Assembly (NCBI GenBank): GCA_937937835.1
Contig: CALDBJ010000067.1
Location: 1 to 27,669, forward strand
Reading direction: 5' to 3'
DNA from: an uncultured Collinsella sp.
GTDB lineage: Bacteria; Actinomycetota; Coriobacteriia; Coriobacteriales; Coriobacteriaceae
DNA length: 27,669 nucleotides
The translations under genes and the position numbers were made by a program. The notes beneath the pieces are model-generated. The model made no database searches, was not told where the DNA came from, and worked only from the letters and a program-made list of their open reading frames with translations. Positions 8,441 to 16,777 of the stretch are shown piece by piece; within the stretch, counting starts at the first letter, position 1, and each line of letters begins with the position of its first letter.

Positions 8441-8451
8441 ATTATCGCACA
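8441..8451 (-). promoter_or_regulatory. Putative extended -10 promoter of degV
   Basis: Read on the minus strand, TGTGCGATAAT ends 28 nt before the degV start. No clear -35 is seen. A dyad at 8478-8508 lies just upstream. Confidence 0.45.
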
Positions 8452-8477
8452 GTGAGCCTACATGCGGTACATATGTC

Positions 8478-8508
8478 CACTATTTACCAAATCGAACCAA
8501 AAATAGTG
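8478..8508. promoter_or_regulatory. 8-bp dyad between divergent degV and fbp
   Basis: CACTATTT (8478-8485) is repeated in inverted form (AAATAGTG, 8501-8508) around a 15-nt centre. The dyad lies about 30 bp upstream of the degV -10, where an operator could sit. The rest of the 320-nt intergenic region contains an 11-bp direct repeat, TCGTCTCCACC, at 8525-8535 and 8572-8582, and no gene that I can recognise. Confidence 0.35.
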
Positions 8509-8675
8509 AACATCTTTACCACCATCGTCTCCACCGGCCCCACGCATAAATATCTGAAAAAACACCCTCTGTCGTCTCCACCAAACCGCCATATCTACCT
8601 CAACTAAATCGATTTACCAAACCGTTCAGCCGACAATTCAGCCGCTGGCGCAAAATCGAAACAAAAGCGGCGCAT

Positions 8676-8705
8676 ACTGATAAACGTTTGACGCTGTTTA
8701 TCAGT
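8676..8705. promoter_or_regulatory. Perfect 10-bp inverted repeat upstream of fbp
   Basis: ACTGATAAAC (8676-8685) and GTTTATCAGT (8696-8705) form a perfect inverted repeat around a 10-nt centre, ending 27 nt before the fbp start codon. The left arm contains GATAAA, a possible -10, with TCGAAA 17 nt upstream. It could therefore be an operator over the fbp promoter. Alternatively, as RNA, it would be a leader hairpin followed by UUUU. Confidence 0.5.
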
Positions 8706-8732
8706 TTTACCAGCCCCATCGGAAGGTGTTTC

Positions 8733-10649
8733 ATGGTCGCATTCGATCGCAATCCGCAAGACTTTAAGTATCTGCGCCTGCTGTCGAGACAGTTTCCCAC
8801 CGAGCAATCCGCGTTTACCGAGATCATCAATCTCTCGGCAATCCTCAACCTACCCAAAGGCACCGAGCATTTTATGAGCGACGTGCATGGCGAGTACGAA
8901 GCCTTTATGCACATCCTCAACAACTGCTCGGGCGTCGTGCGCGAGCATGTCGACGAGATCTTTGGCGACACGCTCTCCTTTGACGAAAAGGGCGAGCTGT
9001 GTACGCTCATCTACTACCCGCGCGAGAAGATCGACCTGGTCCGCAGCCGGCGCGAGGACTCGCCAACCTGGTACAAGACGATGCTTGACCAGCTCATCAT
9101 GGTCGCTCGCTCACTTTCAAGCCGCTACACGCGCTCCAAGGTGCGTAAGGCCATCCCGCGCGACTACGCCTACATCATCGACGAGTTGTTGCACACGCAC
9201 CCGGACGAGAACAACTATCGCGTGCGCTATCACGAGCGCATCGTGGAGTCCATCCTAGAGACCGCCAGCGCCGACGACTTTATCGAGTCGCTCGCCTCGC
9301 TCATCAAGCGCCTGGCCGTCGACCACCTGCACCTGGTGGGCGACATCTTCGACCGCGGCGGCGGCGCGGTCAAAATTATGGACCGTCTGCTCACCTACCA
9401 TTCACTCGACATCCAGTGGGGCAACCACGACCTGCTGTGGATGGGCGCTGCGGCCGGTGAGCCCGCCTGCATCGCCACGGTGTTGCGCAACAACCTACGC
9501 TACGACAACTACGAGATCCTGGAGAACGACTACGGCATCTCGCTGCGTGAGCTTGTCGCCTTTGCCGATGCCACCTACACCGCCGGTGAGTCCATCACCC
9601 CGCTGATCAAGGCCATCAACGTGCTGCTCTTTAAGCTCGAGGGCCAGATTATCCAGCGCCACCCCGAGTTCGATATGACCGACCGCCTGTTACTCGACAA
9701 GATCGACCACGACACCGGCACGGTCACGCTCGCCGACGGCAGCGTGTGGCCGCTCACGACCAACGACTTCCCCACCGTCGACCCGGCGGACCCCTACACG
9801 CTCACGTCTCAGGAGCAGCACATCATCGACAAGCTCGTGTCCGAGTTTGTAACCGCCGATCACCTGCATCGCCATATCGATTTCCTCTACACCCACGGCT
9901 CGATGTACAAGGTCGCCAACGGCAACCTGCTCTTCCACGGCTGCGTTCCGCTCAACGAAGACGGCACCTTTAGTAGCATGAACTGCCTGGGCACCTGGCA
10001 CGCTGGCCGCGATTATCTCGATTTTTGCGACCACATCGCCCGCCGCGCGTGGCGCGTGGGCGACCGCGATGCCCTCGACTGGATGTGGTACCTGTGGATT
10101 GGCTTCAATTCACCCGCCAGCGGACGCCTGGTGCGTACCTTTGAGCGCGCCTATATCGCCGATAAGAGCACCTGGGTCGAGCCGATGGACCCGTACTTTA
10201 CGCTTACCAAGTCGCCCTCGGTCTGCGATGATATCATGCGCGAGTTTGGCGTCGCGCCCATGGCATGCTCGCCGACCGGCCACATCATCAACGGCCACAC
10301 GCCCGTTAAAACCACCAAGGGCGAGCAGCCCATCCGCGCCGAGGGCAAGCTGCTGGTCATCGATGGCGGCTTCTGCCGCGCTTACCATCCCAAGACGGGC
10401 ATCGCCGGCTATACGCTCATCTCGAGCTCGCGCGGCTGCCGCCTCAAGTCGCACCGGGCCTTTACGACGGTTGCCGAGGCACTCACGCGCAACGTGGACA
10501 TCGAAAGCGAGACCAACCGTTTTGACCAAGCGGACCGTCGCCGCATGGTGAGCGACACCGATACTGGCGCCAAGATCCGCAGCCAAATCCAAGACCTGCG
10601 TCAGCTGCTCGATGCATATAGAAACGGTGCTATCGAAGAGCGCGTCTAG
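8733..10649 (+). CDS. fbp: Fructose-1,6-bisphosphatase class III
   Basis: Class III FBPase hydrolyses fructose 1,6-bisphosphate to fructose 6-phosphate, the gluconeogenic counter-step to phosphofructokinase, in the cytoplasm. The 638-residue length fits the firmicute-type enzyme. It belongs to the calcineurin-like metallophosphoesterases, and the binuclear metal motifs are intact: SDVHGEYEAF (Asp50, His52), VGDIFDRGGG, WGNHDLLWMG and the late INGHTPVK. The GGFCRAYHPKTGIAGYTL block near the C terminus is also typical. The start is set at 8733 because GGAAGG lies 6 nt upstream; earlier codons fall inside the inverted repeat. Two GtrA-type genes follow on the same strand after 78 nt. Confidence 0.95.
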   Translation: MVAFDRNPQDFKYLRLLSRQFPTEQSAFTEIINLSAILNLPKGTEHFMSDVHGEYEAFMHILNNCSGVVREHVDEIFGDTLSFDEKGELCTLIYYPREKIDLVRSRREDSPTWYKTMLDQLIMVARSLSSRYTRSKVRKAIPRDYAYIIDELLHTHPDENNYRVRYHERIVESILETASADDFIESLASLIKRLAVDHLHLVGDIFDRGGGAVKIMDRLLTYHSLDIQWGNHDLLWMGAAAGEPACIATVLRNNLRYDNYEILENDYGISLRELVAFADATYTAGESITPLIKAINVLLFKLEGQIIQRHPEFDMTDRLLLDKIDHDTGTVTLADGSVWPLTTNDFPTVDPADPYTLTSQEQHIIDKLVSEFVTADHLHRHIDFLYTHGSMYKVANGNLLFHGCVPLNEDGTFSSMNCLGTWHAGRDYLDFCDHIARRAWRVGDRDALDWMWYLWIGFNSPASGRLVRTFERAYIADKSTWVEPMDPYFTLTKSPSVCDDIMREFGVAPMACSPTGHIINGHTPVKTTKGEQPIRAEGKLLVIDGGFCRAYHPKTGIAGYTLISSSRGCRLKSHRAFTTVAEALTRNVDIESETNRFDQADRRRMVSDTDTGAKIRSQIQDLRQLLDAYRNGAIEERV

Positions 10650-10727
10650 CCCCACCCGCGGGGATTGGCTAAACTTGCTGAGTTTGTCATCCCCACGGCG
10701 TCCCCGCGCCACCCTAAGGCAGGTACC

Positions 10728-11123
10728 ATGCAAAAGCTCCTTGCGCAGATCATGAAATTTGGCGTCGTCGGTGTCATTGCCACGGTTATCGACTTTGGCA
10801 TTATGAATCTGCTCCACTACGGTCTGGGCCTCAACATCCTAATCGCCAACACCAGCGGCTTTATCATCTCACTCATCTTTAACTACCTCGCAAGCATGAA
10901 GTACGTGTTTGCGCACAAGGAAGGCATGAGCCGCCGCCGCGAGTTCATCATCTTTGTCGTGCTGTCCGTGATCGGTTTGGTGCTCAACGACGGCATCGTG
11001 CTGGCGCTCAACGCCGGCCTGGGACTCGAGGCCAATATCGCCAAGATCTGCGCCACCGCGCTTGTCATGGTCTACAACTTTGTGACCCGAAAAATCTTCC
11101 TGGAGGGCGACGAGACCAAGTAG
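10728..11123 (+). CDS. GtrA-family membrane protein, first copy
   Basis: A 131-residue protein with four hydrophobic segments in the GtrA arrangement: KFGVVGVIATVIDFGIMNLL, ANTSGFIISLIFNYLASMKYVF, FIIFVVLSVIGLVLNDGIVLAL and AKICATALVMVYNFVTRKIFL. GtrA proteins are thought to flip or present lipid-linked sugars for cell-surface glycosylation. The NYLASMKYVF and NFVTRKIFL signatures are diagnostic. The ATG at 10728 has AAGG/AGGT just upstream. No glycosyltransferase gene lies nearby. It is followed by a second, clearly related GtrA gene and by a strong hairpin at 11146-11193. Confidence 0.88.
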   Translation: MQKLLAQIMKFGVVGVIATVIDFGIMNLLHYGLGLNILIANTSGFIISLIFNYLASMKYVFAHKEGMSRRREFIIFVVLSVIGLVLNDGIVLALNAGLGLEANIAKICATALVMVYNFVTRKIFLEGDETK

Positions 11124-11145
11124 CTCGAAACCCCTGCAGCATTAC

Positions 11146-11193
11146 GGCACCCACGGACGACGTGCACTCAGCGCAGTATCGTCCGTGGGTGCC
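11146..11193 (+). terminator. Strong hairpin after first GtrA gene
   Basis: A perfect 15-bp stem: GGCACCCACGGACGA (11146-11160) pairs with 11179-11193 around an 18-nt loop. Only a weak T-rich tail (GCTCGTTTA) follows, so it is a probable but not ideal intrinsic terminator. Confidence 0.6.
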
Positions 11194-11206
11194 GCTCGTT
11201 TACGGG

Positions 11207-11245
11207 CAAATTTTCAACGTTTGAGGATTAGCTCTTGAAAATTTG
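11207..11245. repeat. 11-bp perfect inverted repeat between the GtrA genes
   Basis: CAAATTTTCAA (11207-11217) and TTGAAAATTTG (11235-11245) form an AT-rich perfect dyad around a 17-nt centre, roughly 100 nt before the second GtrA start. It could be an operator; it lacks the GC-rich stem and T-run of a terminator. Confidence 0.4.
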
Positions 11246-11342
11246 GCGAGTTCATATAGTTCTTGGCAAAGACCTTACGTTTCCCTTGCAAAAGCTCTAA
11301 AGTATCCTCTGCTCGATTCATCAACGCATTGGATGTGATTAC

Positions 11343-11750
11343 GTGCGCAAGGCACTGGCACAACCTCATACCAAGCAGTTCCTCAAGTTTGCCGTCGTGG
11401 GTCTTATCTCCTTTGGCATCGACTGGGGCATGCTCATTGCGCTCGTCGAGCTGTTCCATCTCGACTTTCTGATGAGCACCACGGTTTCGTTTATCACGTC
11501 CGTCGTGGTCAACTACTGGCTCAGCATGAAGTACGTGTTCGACCACCGCGAAGGCATGAGCCGCAAGCGCGAGTTCACGATCTTCACCATCCTGTCGGTG
11601 ATCGGCCTGGGCCTCAACGACCTGTACATGTTTGTGGGCGTCACGTTTTTGAGCATCGGCTACCAGGCCATGAAGGCCATCGCCACGTTCCTCGTCACCT
11701 GGTACAACTACTTCAGCCGCCGCTTCTTCCTCGAGGGCCCACGGTCGTAG
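11343..11750 (+). CDS. GtrA-family membrane protein, second copy
   Basis: A 135-residue GtrA-family protein with the same four-helix plan as its neighbour (QFLKFAVVGLISFGIDWGML, VVVNYWLSMKYVF, FTILSVIGLGLNDLYMFV, WYNYFSRRFFLEG). The stretch MKYVF-x-H-x-EGMSR-x-REF is shared between the two copies, indicating tandem duplication followed by divergence. The start is GTG at 11343 with a weak GGATG upstream, so the start is uncertain. A separate promoter is likely because a strong hairpin separates the copies, and a terminator follows at 11777. Its sugar substrate is unknown. Confidence 0.87.
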   Translation: MRKALAQPHTKQFLKFAVVGLISFGIDWGMLIALVELFHLDFLMSTTVSFITSVVVNYWLSMKYVFDHREGMSRKREFTIFTILSVIGLGLNDLYMFVGVTFLSIGYQAMKAIATFLVTWYNYFSRRFFLEGPRS

Positions 11751-11776
11751 TCGATTCACTATTTGCTTGAATGTAT

Positions 11777-11812
11777 AACCGGTTGGAATTCCCGTTCCAA
11801 CCGGTTTTTTGT
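11777..11812 (+). terminator. Intrinsic terminator after second GtrA gene
   Basis: A perfect 12-bp stem, AACCGGTTGGAA (11777-11788) with 11795-11806, a 6-nt loop and a run of T at the 3' end. Confidence 0.92.
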
Positions 11813-11848
11813 TTGCCAAGAGACCCGGCGACCCAGTCCCATTCGCGT

Positions 11849-11885
11849 AAAAAATGGGCGGCTCGGATGTTGGTCCGAACCGCCC
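11849..11885 (-). terminator. Intrinsic terminator of the DUF4430 unit
   Basis: Read on the minus strand, a 12-bp stem (11874-11885 with 11856-11867, one mismatch) is followed by T-rich ATTTTTTACG. It lies 25 nt after the stop codon of the small DUF4430 gene. Confidence 0.85.
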
Positions 11886-11909
11886 GTTTGGCGCACTATG
11901 TCGAGGCCT

Positions 11910-12812
11910 CTAGCCTGTAACGTAATACCAGACTACGTTGTCGCCGTTTGAGAGAACATAGTTACTGCAGGCCGTCATGGGCGTTGTGCCGTTGACGGAG
12001 TACATCCAGCCGCTCGTGCCGCCGTACTGTTTCTCGGCCAAACCACCAATCGCAGAAACATACGTGCCGTACGATGAGCCGTGTGCGTTGACAGAAAGGC
12101 CCAGCGCGCACAGGGCATCGTAAACGGTGGCGCCTTCGTTAAAGGTAAAGGTGCCGCCAGAGGACACGGGATTGCCCAAAGCGCTCGATGTGACCGAAAC
12201 CGTCACCGTAACGTAGTTGGACTCCTGTGAGCCGCTTTGGCTGCCCGAGGAGGCGTTTCCACCATTAGAGGACGAGGCTCCATCAGACGACTGGCCACCG
12301 CCCGAAGAAGCACCGCCAGACGCATTGGAAGTATCACCGGCTCCCGTATTTTGGGCAGCGGATTTATCGCCAGACTTCTTGCCGCCCCGGTCCTCGGACT
12401 TCTTGCTATCCGAGTTTTTGTCCGATTCCTTGTTTGAAGACTCGGAATCGTCCTTGGCGTCGTTCGAACCCTTGGGCTCGTCTTTTGCATCATTCGAAGA
12501 TTTGGAATCCTTGGAACTGGCCTCGCCCGAAGTCGCAGTCGAGCCAAACCCCTTGGTGTCCTTGGCGACGACGCTCTCCCCCGTCACGGTCTGAACGATC
12601 CAGTCGATGGACCAGGCGCCGCTCTCGGAAGGATGGACGAAGCCCAGCGAGACGACGATCAGAATGGTGCACGCGGCAGCAAGAACGCCAAGGAGCGCCT
12701 TGCGACGAGAGGCGGACGCCGCCGAAGCGGCGCCCTGTTGCTTTGCATCGTCGAACTGAATGAACGAGGAATCTGGTTGCTTGGGGTCAGCGTCCTTGGA
12801 TTTATTGGACAC
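11910..12812 (-). CDS. Membrane-anchored protein with one C-terminal DUF4430 domain
   Basis: A 300-residue protein. A short cytoplasmic N terminus ending in SRRK is followed by one membrane segment at about 39-59 (LLGVLAAACTILIVVSLGF). A long disordered spacer rich in Ser, Asp, Lys and Gly (about 85-195) comes next, then a single DUF4430 domain (about 200-300) ending GWMYSVNGTTP and DNVVWYYVTG. DUF4430 resembles the C-terminal domain of transcobalamin and intrinsic factor. The domain should sit outside the cell on a flexible stalk. A GTG at 12812 preceded by AGGTGA is chosen; the GTG at 12821, which directly abuts the previous stop codon, is the alternative. Either way translation is probably coupled to the large DUF4430 gene, and both lie behind the cobalamin riboswitch. 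I infer a corrinoid-binding or hand-over role, not proven. Confidence 0.85.
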   Translation of the reverse strand: MSNKSKDADPKQPDSSFIQFDDAKQQGAASAASASRRKALLGVLAAACTILIVVSLGFVHPSESGAWSIDWIVQTVTGESVVAKDTKGFGSTATSGEASSKDSKSSNDAKDEPKGSNDAKDDSESSNKESDKNSDSKKSEDRGGKKSGDKSAAQNTGAGDTSNASGGASSGGGQSSDGASSSNGGNASSGSQSGSQESNYVTVTVSVTSSALGNPVSSGGTFTFNEGATVYDALCALGLSVNAHGSSYGTYVSAIGGLAEKQYGGTSGWMYSVNGTTPMTACSNYVLSNGDNVVWYYVTG

Positions 12813-12821
12813 AGCCCTCAC

Positions 12822-15800
12822 CTACCGACGTTTGGTGAACACGAACACGCCGACGATGGCGAGACCGATGACGCCGGCGGCAACGCCAACAATGGCGAGC
12901 GGGTTGGTGCCAGTCTCCTGCTCGGAAGCACTAGAGGACTTCTTAGCAGTGGTCGTGGAAGCAGCACCCGTATCGGACTTGGAATCGGACTTCTTGTCGG
13001 ACTTCTTGTCGGACTTGCTGTCCTTCTTGTCAGACTTCTTGTCAGACTTCTTGTCAGACTTCTTCTCGTCCTTCTTATCGGACTTATCGGAGTCCTTCTT
13101 GTCGGACTTGTTGTCCTTGGTCTCGGTCTTGGTCGACACCGTCGTCTTGGTCGTCGGCTTATGACCCGGGGCGACAGCGCCGCCCTTCGAGCCGGAGCCG
13201 GAACCCGTGCCAGTGCCAGCGCCAGTGCCGGAACCAGTACCGGTACCAGAACCGCCGCCGCCATTCGAACCAGCGCCGCCATTACCGCCAGGGTTAACGG
13301 CATTCTTGGTCCACTTGGCATACAGCGTCAGATCGGCCGTCACCGGCGTGCTAAAGTCATACGCCTGCGTGCAAGCCTCATCGGTATACCAACCGCCGAA
13401 AGTGTAGCCATCGCGCGTCGGATCGGCCGGCTTGACCAGCTTGCCATCGGCCGTAGCAACAAACTTAGTGTCGCAAGCAGACCCGCCGTTGGAGTTAAAG
13501 GCAACCGTCCAAGACTCGACAGCTCCAAGTTTAAACAGCGTGCCCGAATCATTAATGTAGTAGAGATTGCCAGAAGCATCGGCAATGACCGGAGAGTCAC
13601 AGTACTGGTAATGGCCAGCCGCATCATAAATCTGCATCGCCTCTGCATCGCCGAGCGTATAGCGATACACGCCACCACCAGCAGAGTAGTTGACGTAATC
13701 CTTGCTATCCGCGCTGTTAACGGTGAAGTACACATAGGTCTTGCCGCCCTGAACACTCACCAGCGGAGTAGCAGCAATACCGTTGAGGCCAGCCGGCAGC
13801 GCCTTGCCGTCGGCAGCAGCGACCATCGTGGTCTTACCCGTCTTCAGGTTATAGAGAACCAGAGCAGAGCCAGTAGCCGTCTGTCCGCCGACAATCAGAT
13901 TGTCACCAGACACCGCAGGGGCGCTCAGATTATTCGTAAGGCCCAGATCAACCGTCTTCTGTTCACTCAGCACGCCCTTCGCCGAAAGCGAAATCACATG
14001 GAGCTTTCCGTCGTGCGTCATCTGATAGAAGGTCGAGCCATTGGACGGATCGGCGACGCAGTCAGCGTTCGCAAGGGCGCCGAGCTTCATGGTCGAAACG
14101 ACATCACCCGTTGCCTTATCAATGCACTTAAGCGTACCTGCGCTCGTAGGAACGATGGCATACTTATCCGTCAAAGCCGCACCAGTCCAGTAATAGCCCT
14201 CGGCAGGGTCGATGTTCTGCCAAGAAACTTCGCCCGTGGCAATCTTAATGCGCACAAAGGAGCCGTTGCCGTAGGTCGCGTTGTAATTCTCGTCATACGA
14301 AATATCGACCGAGCCTACATAGACGTACTCGCCGTCCGAAACGACGGTGCAGGAGCTCTGCGTCAAGTCCGTCAAACCAGGCGTCAGCCACTTGCAGATC
14401 AGCTTGTCTGCAGTAATCGCCTGGACCGCACCGCCGTTGAGCGGAACGATGATAAGGCCATTGGTATAGATCGGACGAGAGGTATAGCTCACCTTGGAGG
14501 CAAGCGGCGCAGAGGCAACCTTTTTGCCCGTGGACGAATCGATCTTAATGAGCTCGTTCTCGGTCGCGATGTACACAAAGCCGTTAGCAATGACAGGCTC
14601 GCTGCAGTTGGCATACTGCTGACCAGACTCGGCCTTCCAATCGAAGGCCCACTTAAGACCGGCGGCCTGCGCAGGCGTCTTGGCATCCGTTACGGTCGAA
14701 CCGTTGCCACTGTTGCCGTAGCCGGCCCACTCGGCATCCCAATCAGGAGTCGTCGCGCTCGGATCCACGACAATCTTGTCGGGATCGGGCATGGGCGAAT
14801 TATCGGTGGTGTAGGCAAGCGTGACCTTATCGCCGCTCTTGAGCGTAATCTGATTGGCGCAGAGTAAGGAGGACTCTCCGTTGATATACAGATGCCAATA
14901 TTTATTGGTCGCAGCATCCCAACCATACGGCTTGTGATCGAACGGCGAAGTAATGGAATTCAGGAACCAGTACTCACCACTCTGGGAGCCGTTGTACGCA
15001 ACGCCCTTGGCCTTCAGAACTGCCTCAATAAGGTTCTGGGCCGTGGAGCCTTCGGGCAGAGAAACATTGCTTGCCGTGCCCCAACGCGTATTGTTCCCGT
15101 TGACATCGGGACCGATAACATCGGCGGATCCAAGCACCTGACCGGGGAGGGCATCGGCGTCAGCACCATACATAAAGGTGACGGCGTCACCCTCCTGGAG
15201 CTTGTAGGCACCGGCGCCAACGTCGGCGAACTTGCCATTTACGTAGAAGCGCCAATAGCTATTGGTCGCAGCATCATAGCCACAATAGGACTTACCATCG
15301 AAGGGCGAATAAATGCCGTTGAGGAACCAGCCCCAAGACGATTCGCCAGCATCGAGAGTAAGGCCGACCTGCTCAAGGAGATCCTTGGCAGTGGAGCCTG
15401 CCTTGAGACTCGTCTGACCCGTCGAAGCCCAAACCTGCTGCTTGCCGTCCTTGTCCTTACCGAGAACCTGAACAGAAGCATGGACAGAATCGGACGGCAA
15501 CTGGTCGCCCCAGCCACCGTAGAACCACGTGACGGTATCGCCGGCATGGATGGTGACATTGTCCGCCGTATAGTCACTCGACTTGCCGTTGATGAACAGC
15601 TGCCAATAGGTCGAATAATCTTGGGGCGTACCCAGCTCAACACCGTTGTACTTAAGGCTCAGAATGAAGGAGCCCGCAGCAACGGCGTCAATGTCGTTCG
15701 CCTCGAGTGCGACCTTCGTAAGATCAAGCGCGCTCGAACCGGACGTCACCACATACTGCGCATTATCGACCCAAGTCTGAGTCTTGCCCTGGGCATCGCG

Positions 15801-16631
15801 ACCAATGACGGTCACATTTGCGGCAACCTGGTCCTTAACGACAGGGGACGAGCTACCAGCCGTATAGGCAAACTCAATCTTCTGCCCCTGGGTGAGCTTG
15901 ACGCTGCTCGCGCCAACCGAGGAAGACGCGCCGTCGACGAACAGCTGCCAGAAGGCATAAGTCGTCGGATCGTAGGCAAGCGTGCGACCATCACTCGGGG
16001 ATGTGATGCTTTCGAGGTAGAAACCGTATGCCGTGTTCGGTTCGTACTTCGCCTTGAAGCCCGTCTTCTCCTGCAGCTTAATGAAGGCATCCGCAGCCGT
16101 CGCGCCCTCGTCGAGCTTGAGCTGCGTAGGTGCCACCCAGGTCTGAGCCTTGCCGTCAGCATCGGTGCCGATAATCGAGAACGAGACCTCGACCTGCTTC
16201 TTGGCGACATCGCCGGTTTCTGTCGGGTTCTCTGTCTGAACGGCAGCCGCGGCGGCAGATCCCGCTTGGCCAGCGGATGCCGTCGAAGACTGCTCGCTCG
16301 TGGCAGGGCTCTCCCCCGTCGCCGAGCCTTCGTCGCCAGTTGCTGCCTCTGTTATGGCTGCACTAGCTGCAGGCGCGCCCTCGGAATCCGAAACCTCGGC
16401 GCCGCTCTGCTCAGCGGTACCGCCCGCAAGCGCTGCGTCCTCGCCCGGCGTCGCAGCCTGAGCCACAGCCTCGGCAATGCCCTCGGCGCCCTCGGCCCAC
16501 AGCTGAGCCGGCGTGGTGCCAAAGGCCATCGCGAAGGCCAGGAATGCCACCAGGCCGCGCTTGGCTACACCGCGTGCAATCGCGCCACGGCGATGCGAGA
16601 CGCGCTGGCGCTCGTCCTCAAACATATCCAT
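12822..16631 (-). CDS. Secreted multidomain protein: four DUF4430 domains, PQQ-type propeller, InlB-type repeat
   Basis: A 1269-residue surface protein. Order: long n-region and signal peptide (hydrophobic 26-45, likely cleavage after AQLWA); Ala/Ser/Thr-rich linker; four DUF4430 domains at about 146-258, 268-373, 383-490 and 500-609, most with a W-x-x-(F/Y)-(V/I)-(N/D)-G motif (WQLFVDG, WQLFING, WRFYVNG, WHLYING); seven or eight PQQ-like propeller repeats at about 630-1040; one Listeria-Bacteroides (InlB B) repeat at about 1040-1108 (GYTFGGWYTDEAC, LYAKW); a Gly/Thr/Ser linker; a SDKK-rich stalk (1175-1220); and a C-terminal membrane helix (1243-1265) ending KRR. No LPxTG motif is visible. 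ATG 16631 has AGGAG 4 nt upstream; ATG 16712 (AAGGGGG) would add 27 residues. A cobalamin riboswitch precedes it, so I infer surface corrinoid capture. Confidence 0.88.
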   Translation of the reverse strand: MDMFEDERQRVSHRRGAIARGVAKRGLVAFLAFAMAFGTTPAQLWAEGAEGIAEAVAQAATPGEDAALAGGTAEQSGAEVSDSEGAPAASAAITEAATGDEGSATGESPATSEQSSTASAGQAGSAAAAAVQTENPTETGDVAKKQVEVSFSIIGTDADGKAQTWVAPTQLKLDEGATAADAFIKLQEKTGFKAKYEPNTAYGFYLESITSPSDGRTLAYDPTTYAFWQLFVDGASSSVGASSVKLTQGQKIEFAYTAGSSSPVVKDQVAANVTVIGRDAQGKTQTWVDNAQYVVTSGSSALDLTKVALEANDIDAVAAGSFILSLKYNGVELGTPQDYSTYWQLFINGKSSDYTADNVTIHAGDTVTWFYGGWGDQLPSDSVHASVQVLGKDKDGKQQVWASTGQTSLKAGSTAKDLLEQVGLTLDAGESSWGWFLNGIYSPFDGKSYCGYDAATNSYWRFYVNGKFADVGAGAYKLQEGDAVTFMYGADADALPGQVLGSADVIGPDVNGNNTRWGTASNVSLPEGSTAQNLIEAVLKAKGVAYNGSQSGEYWFLNSITSPFDHKPYGWDAATNKYWHLYINGESSLLCANQITLKSGDKVTLAYTTDNSPMPDPDKIVVDPSATTPDWDAEWAGYGNSGNGSTVTDAKTPAQAAGLKWAFDWKAESGQQYANCSEPVIANGFVYIATENELIKIDSSTGKKVASAPLASKVSYTSRPIYTNGLIIVPLNGGAVQAITADKLICKWLTPGLTDLTQSSCTVVSDGEYVYVGSVDISYDENYNATYGNGSFVRIKIATGEVSWQNIDPAEGYYWTGAALTDKYAIVPTSAGTLKCIDKATGDVVSTMKLGALANADCVADPSNGSTFYQMTHDGKLHVISLSAKGVLSEQKTVDLGLTNNLSAPAVSGDNLIVGGQTATGSALVLYNLKTGKTTMVAAADGKALPAGLNGIAATPLVSVQGGKTYVYFTVNSADSKDYVNYSAGGGVYRYTLGDAEAMQIYDAAGHYQYCDSPVIADASGNLYYINDSGTLFKLGAVESWTVAFNSNGGSACDTKFVATADGKLVKPADPTRDGYTFGGWYTDEACTQAYDFSTPVTADLTLYAKWTKNAVNPGGNGGAGSNGGGGSGTGTGSGTGAGTGTGSGSGSKGGAVAPGHKPTTKTTVSTKTETKDNKSDKKDSDKSDKKDEKKSDKKSDKKSDKKDSKSDKKSDKKSDSKSDTGAASTTTAKKSSSASEQETGTNPLAIVGVAAGVIGLAIVGVFVFTKRR
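12970..13110 (-). repeat. Degenerate SDKK-coding tandem repeat
   Basis: Repeated units around GACTTCTTGTC on the plus strand encode a run of Ser-Asp-Lys-Lys in the stalk of the large DUF4430 protein. Such short-period repeats can vary in copy number between strains and would change stalk length in frame. Confidence 0.7.
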
Positions 16632-16777
16632 TTGTCTCCTACTGTCTGTACTTGGAGCGTTGCCTTGAGACTGCCCCACGTCATCGCGCATGTTGCGCTC
16701 GAGTTCCCCCATCGGGGACCCCCTTCCCTCCAGAGCCCTATGCACACCGGCGGCAAAAGCCGCAGCCGCATGCAAGA

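Noticed and set aside
12960..13120. Possible CRISPR or satellite array
   Set aside because: The repeat is in frame and codes for the SDKK stalk; no regular spacers.
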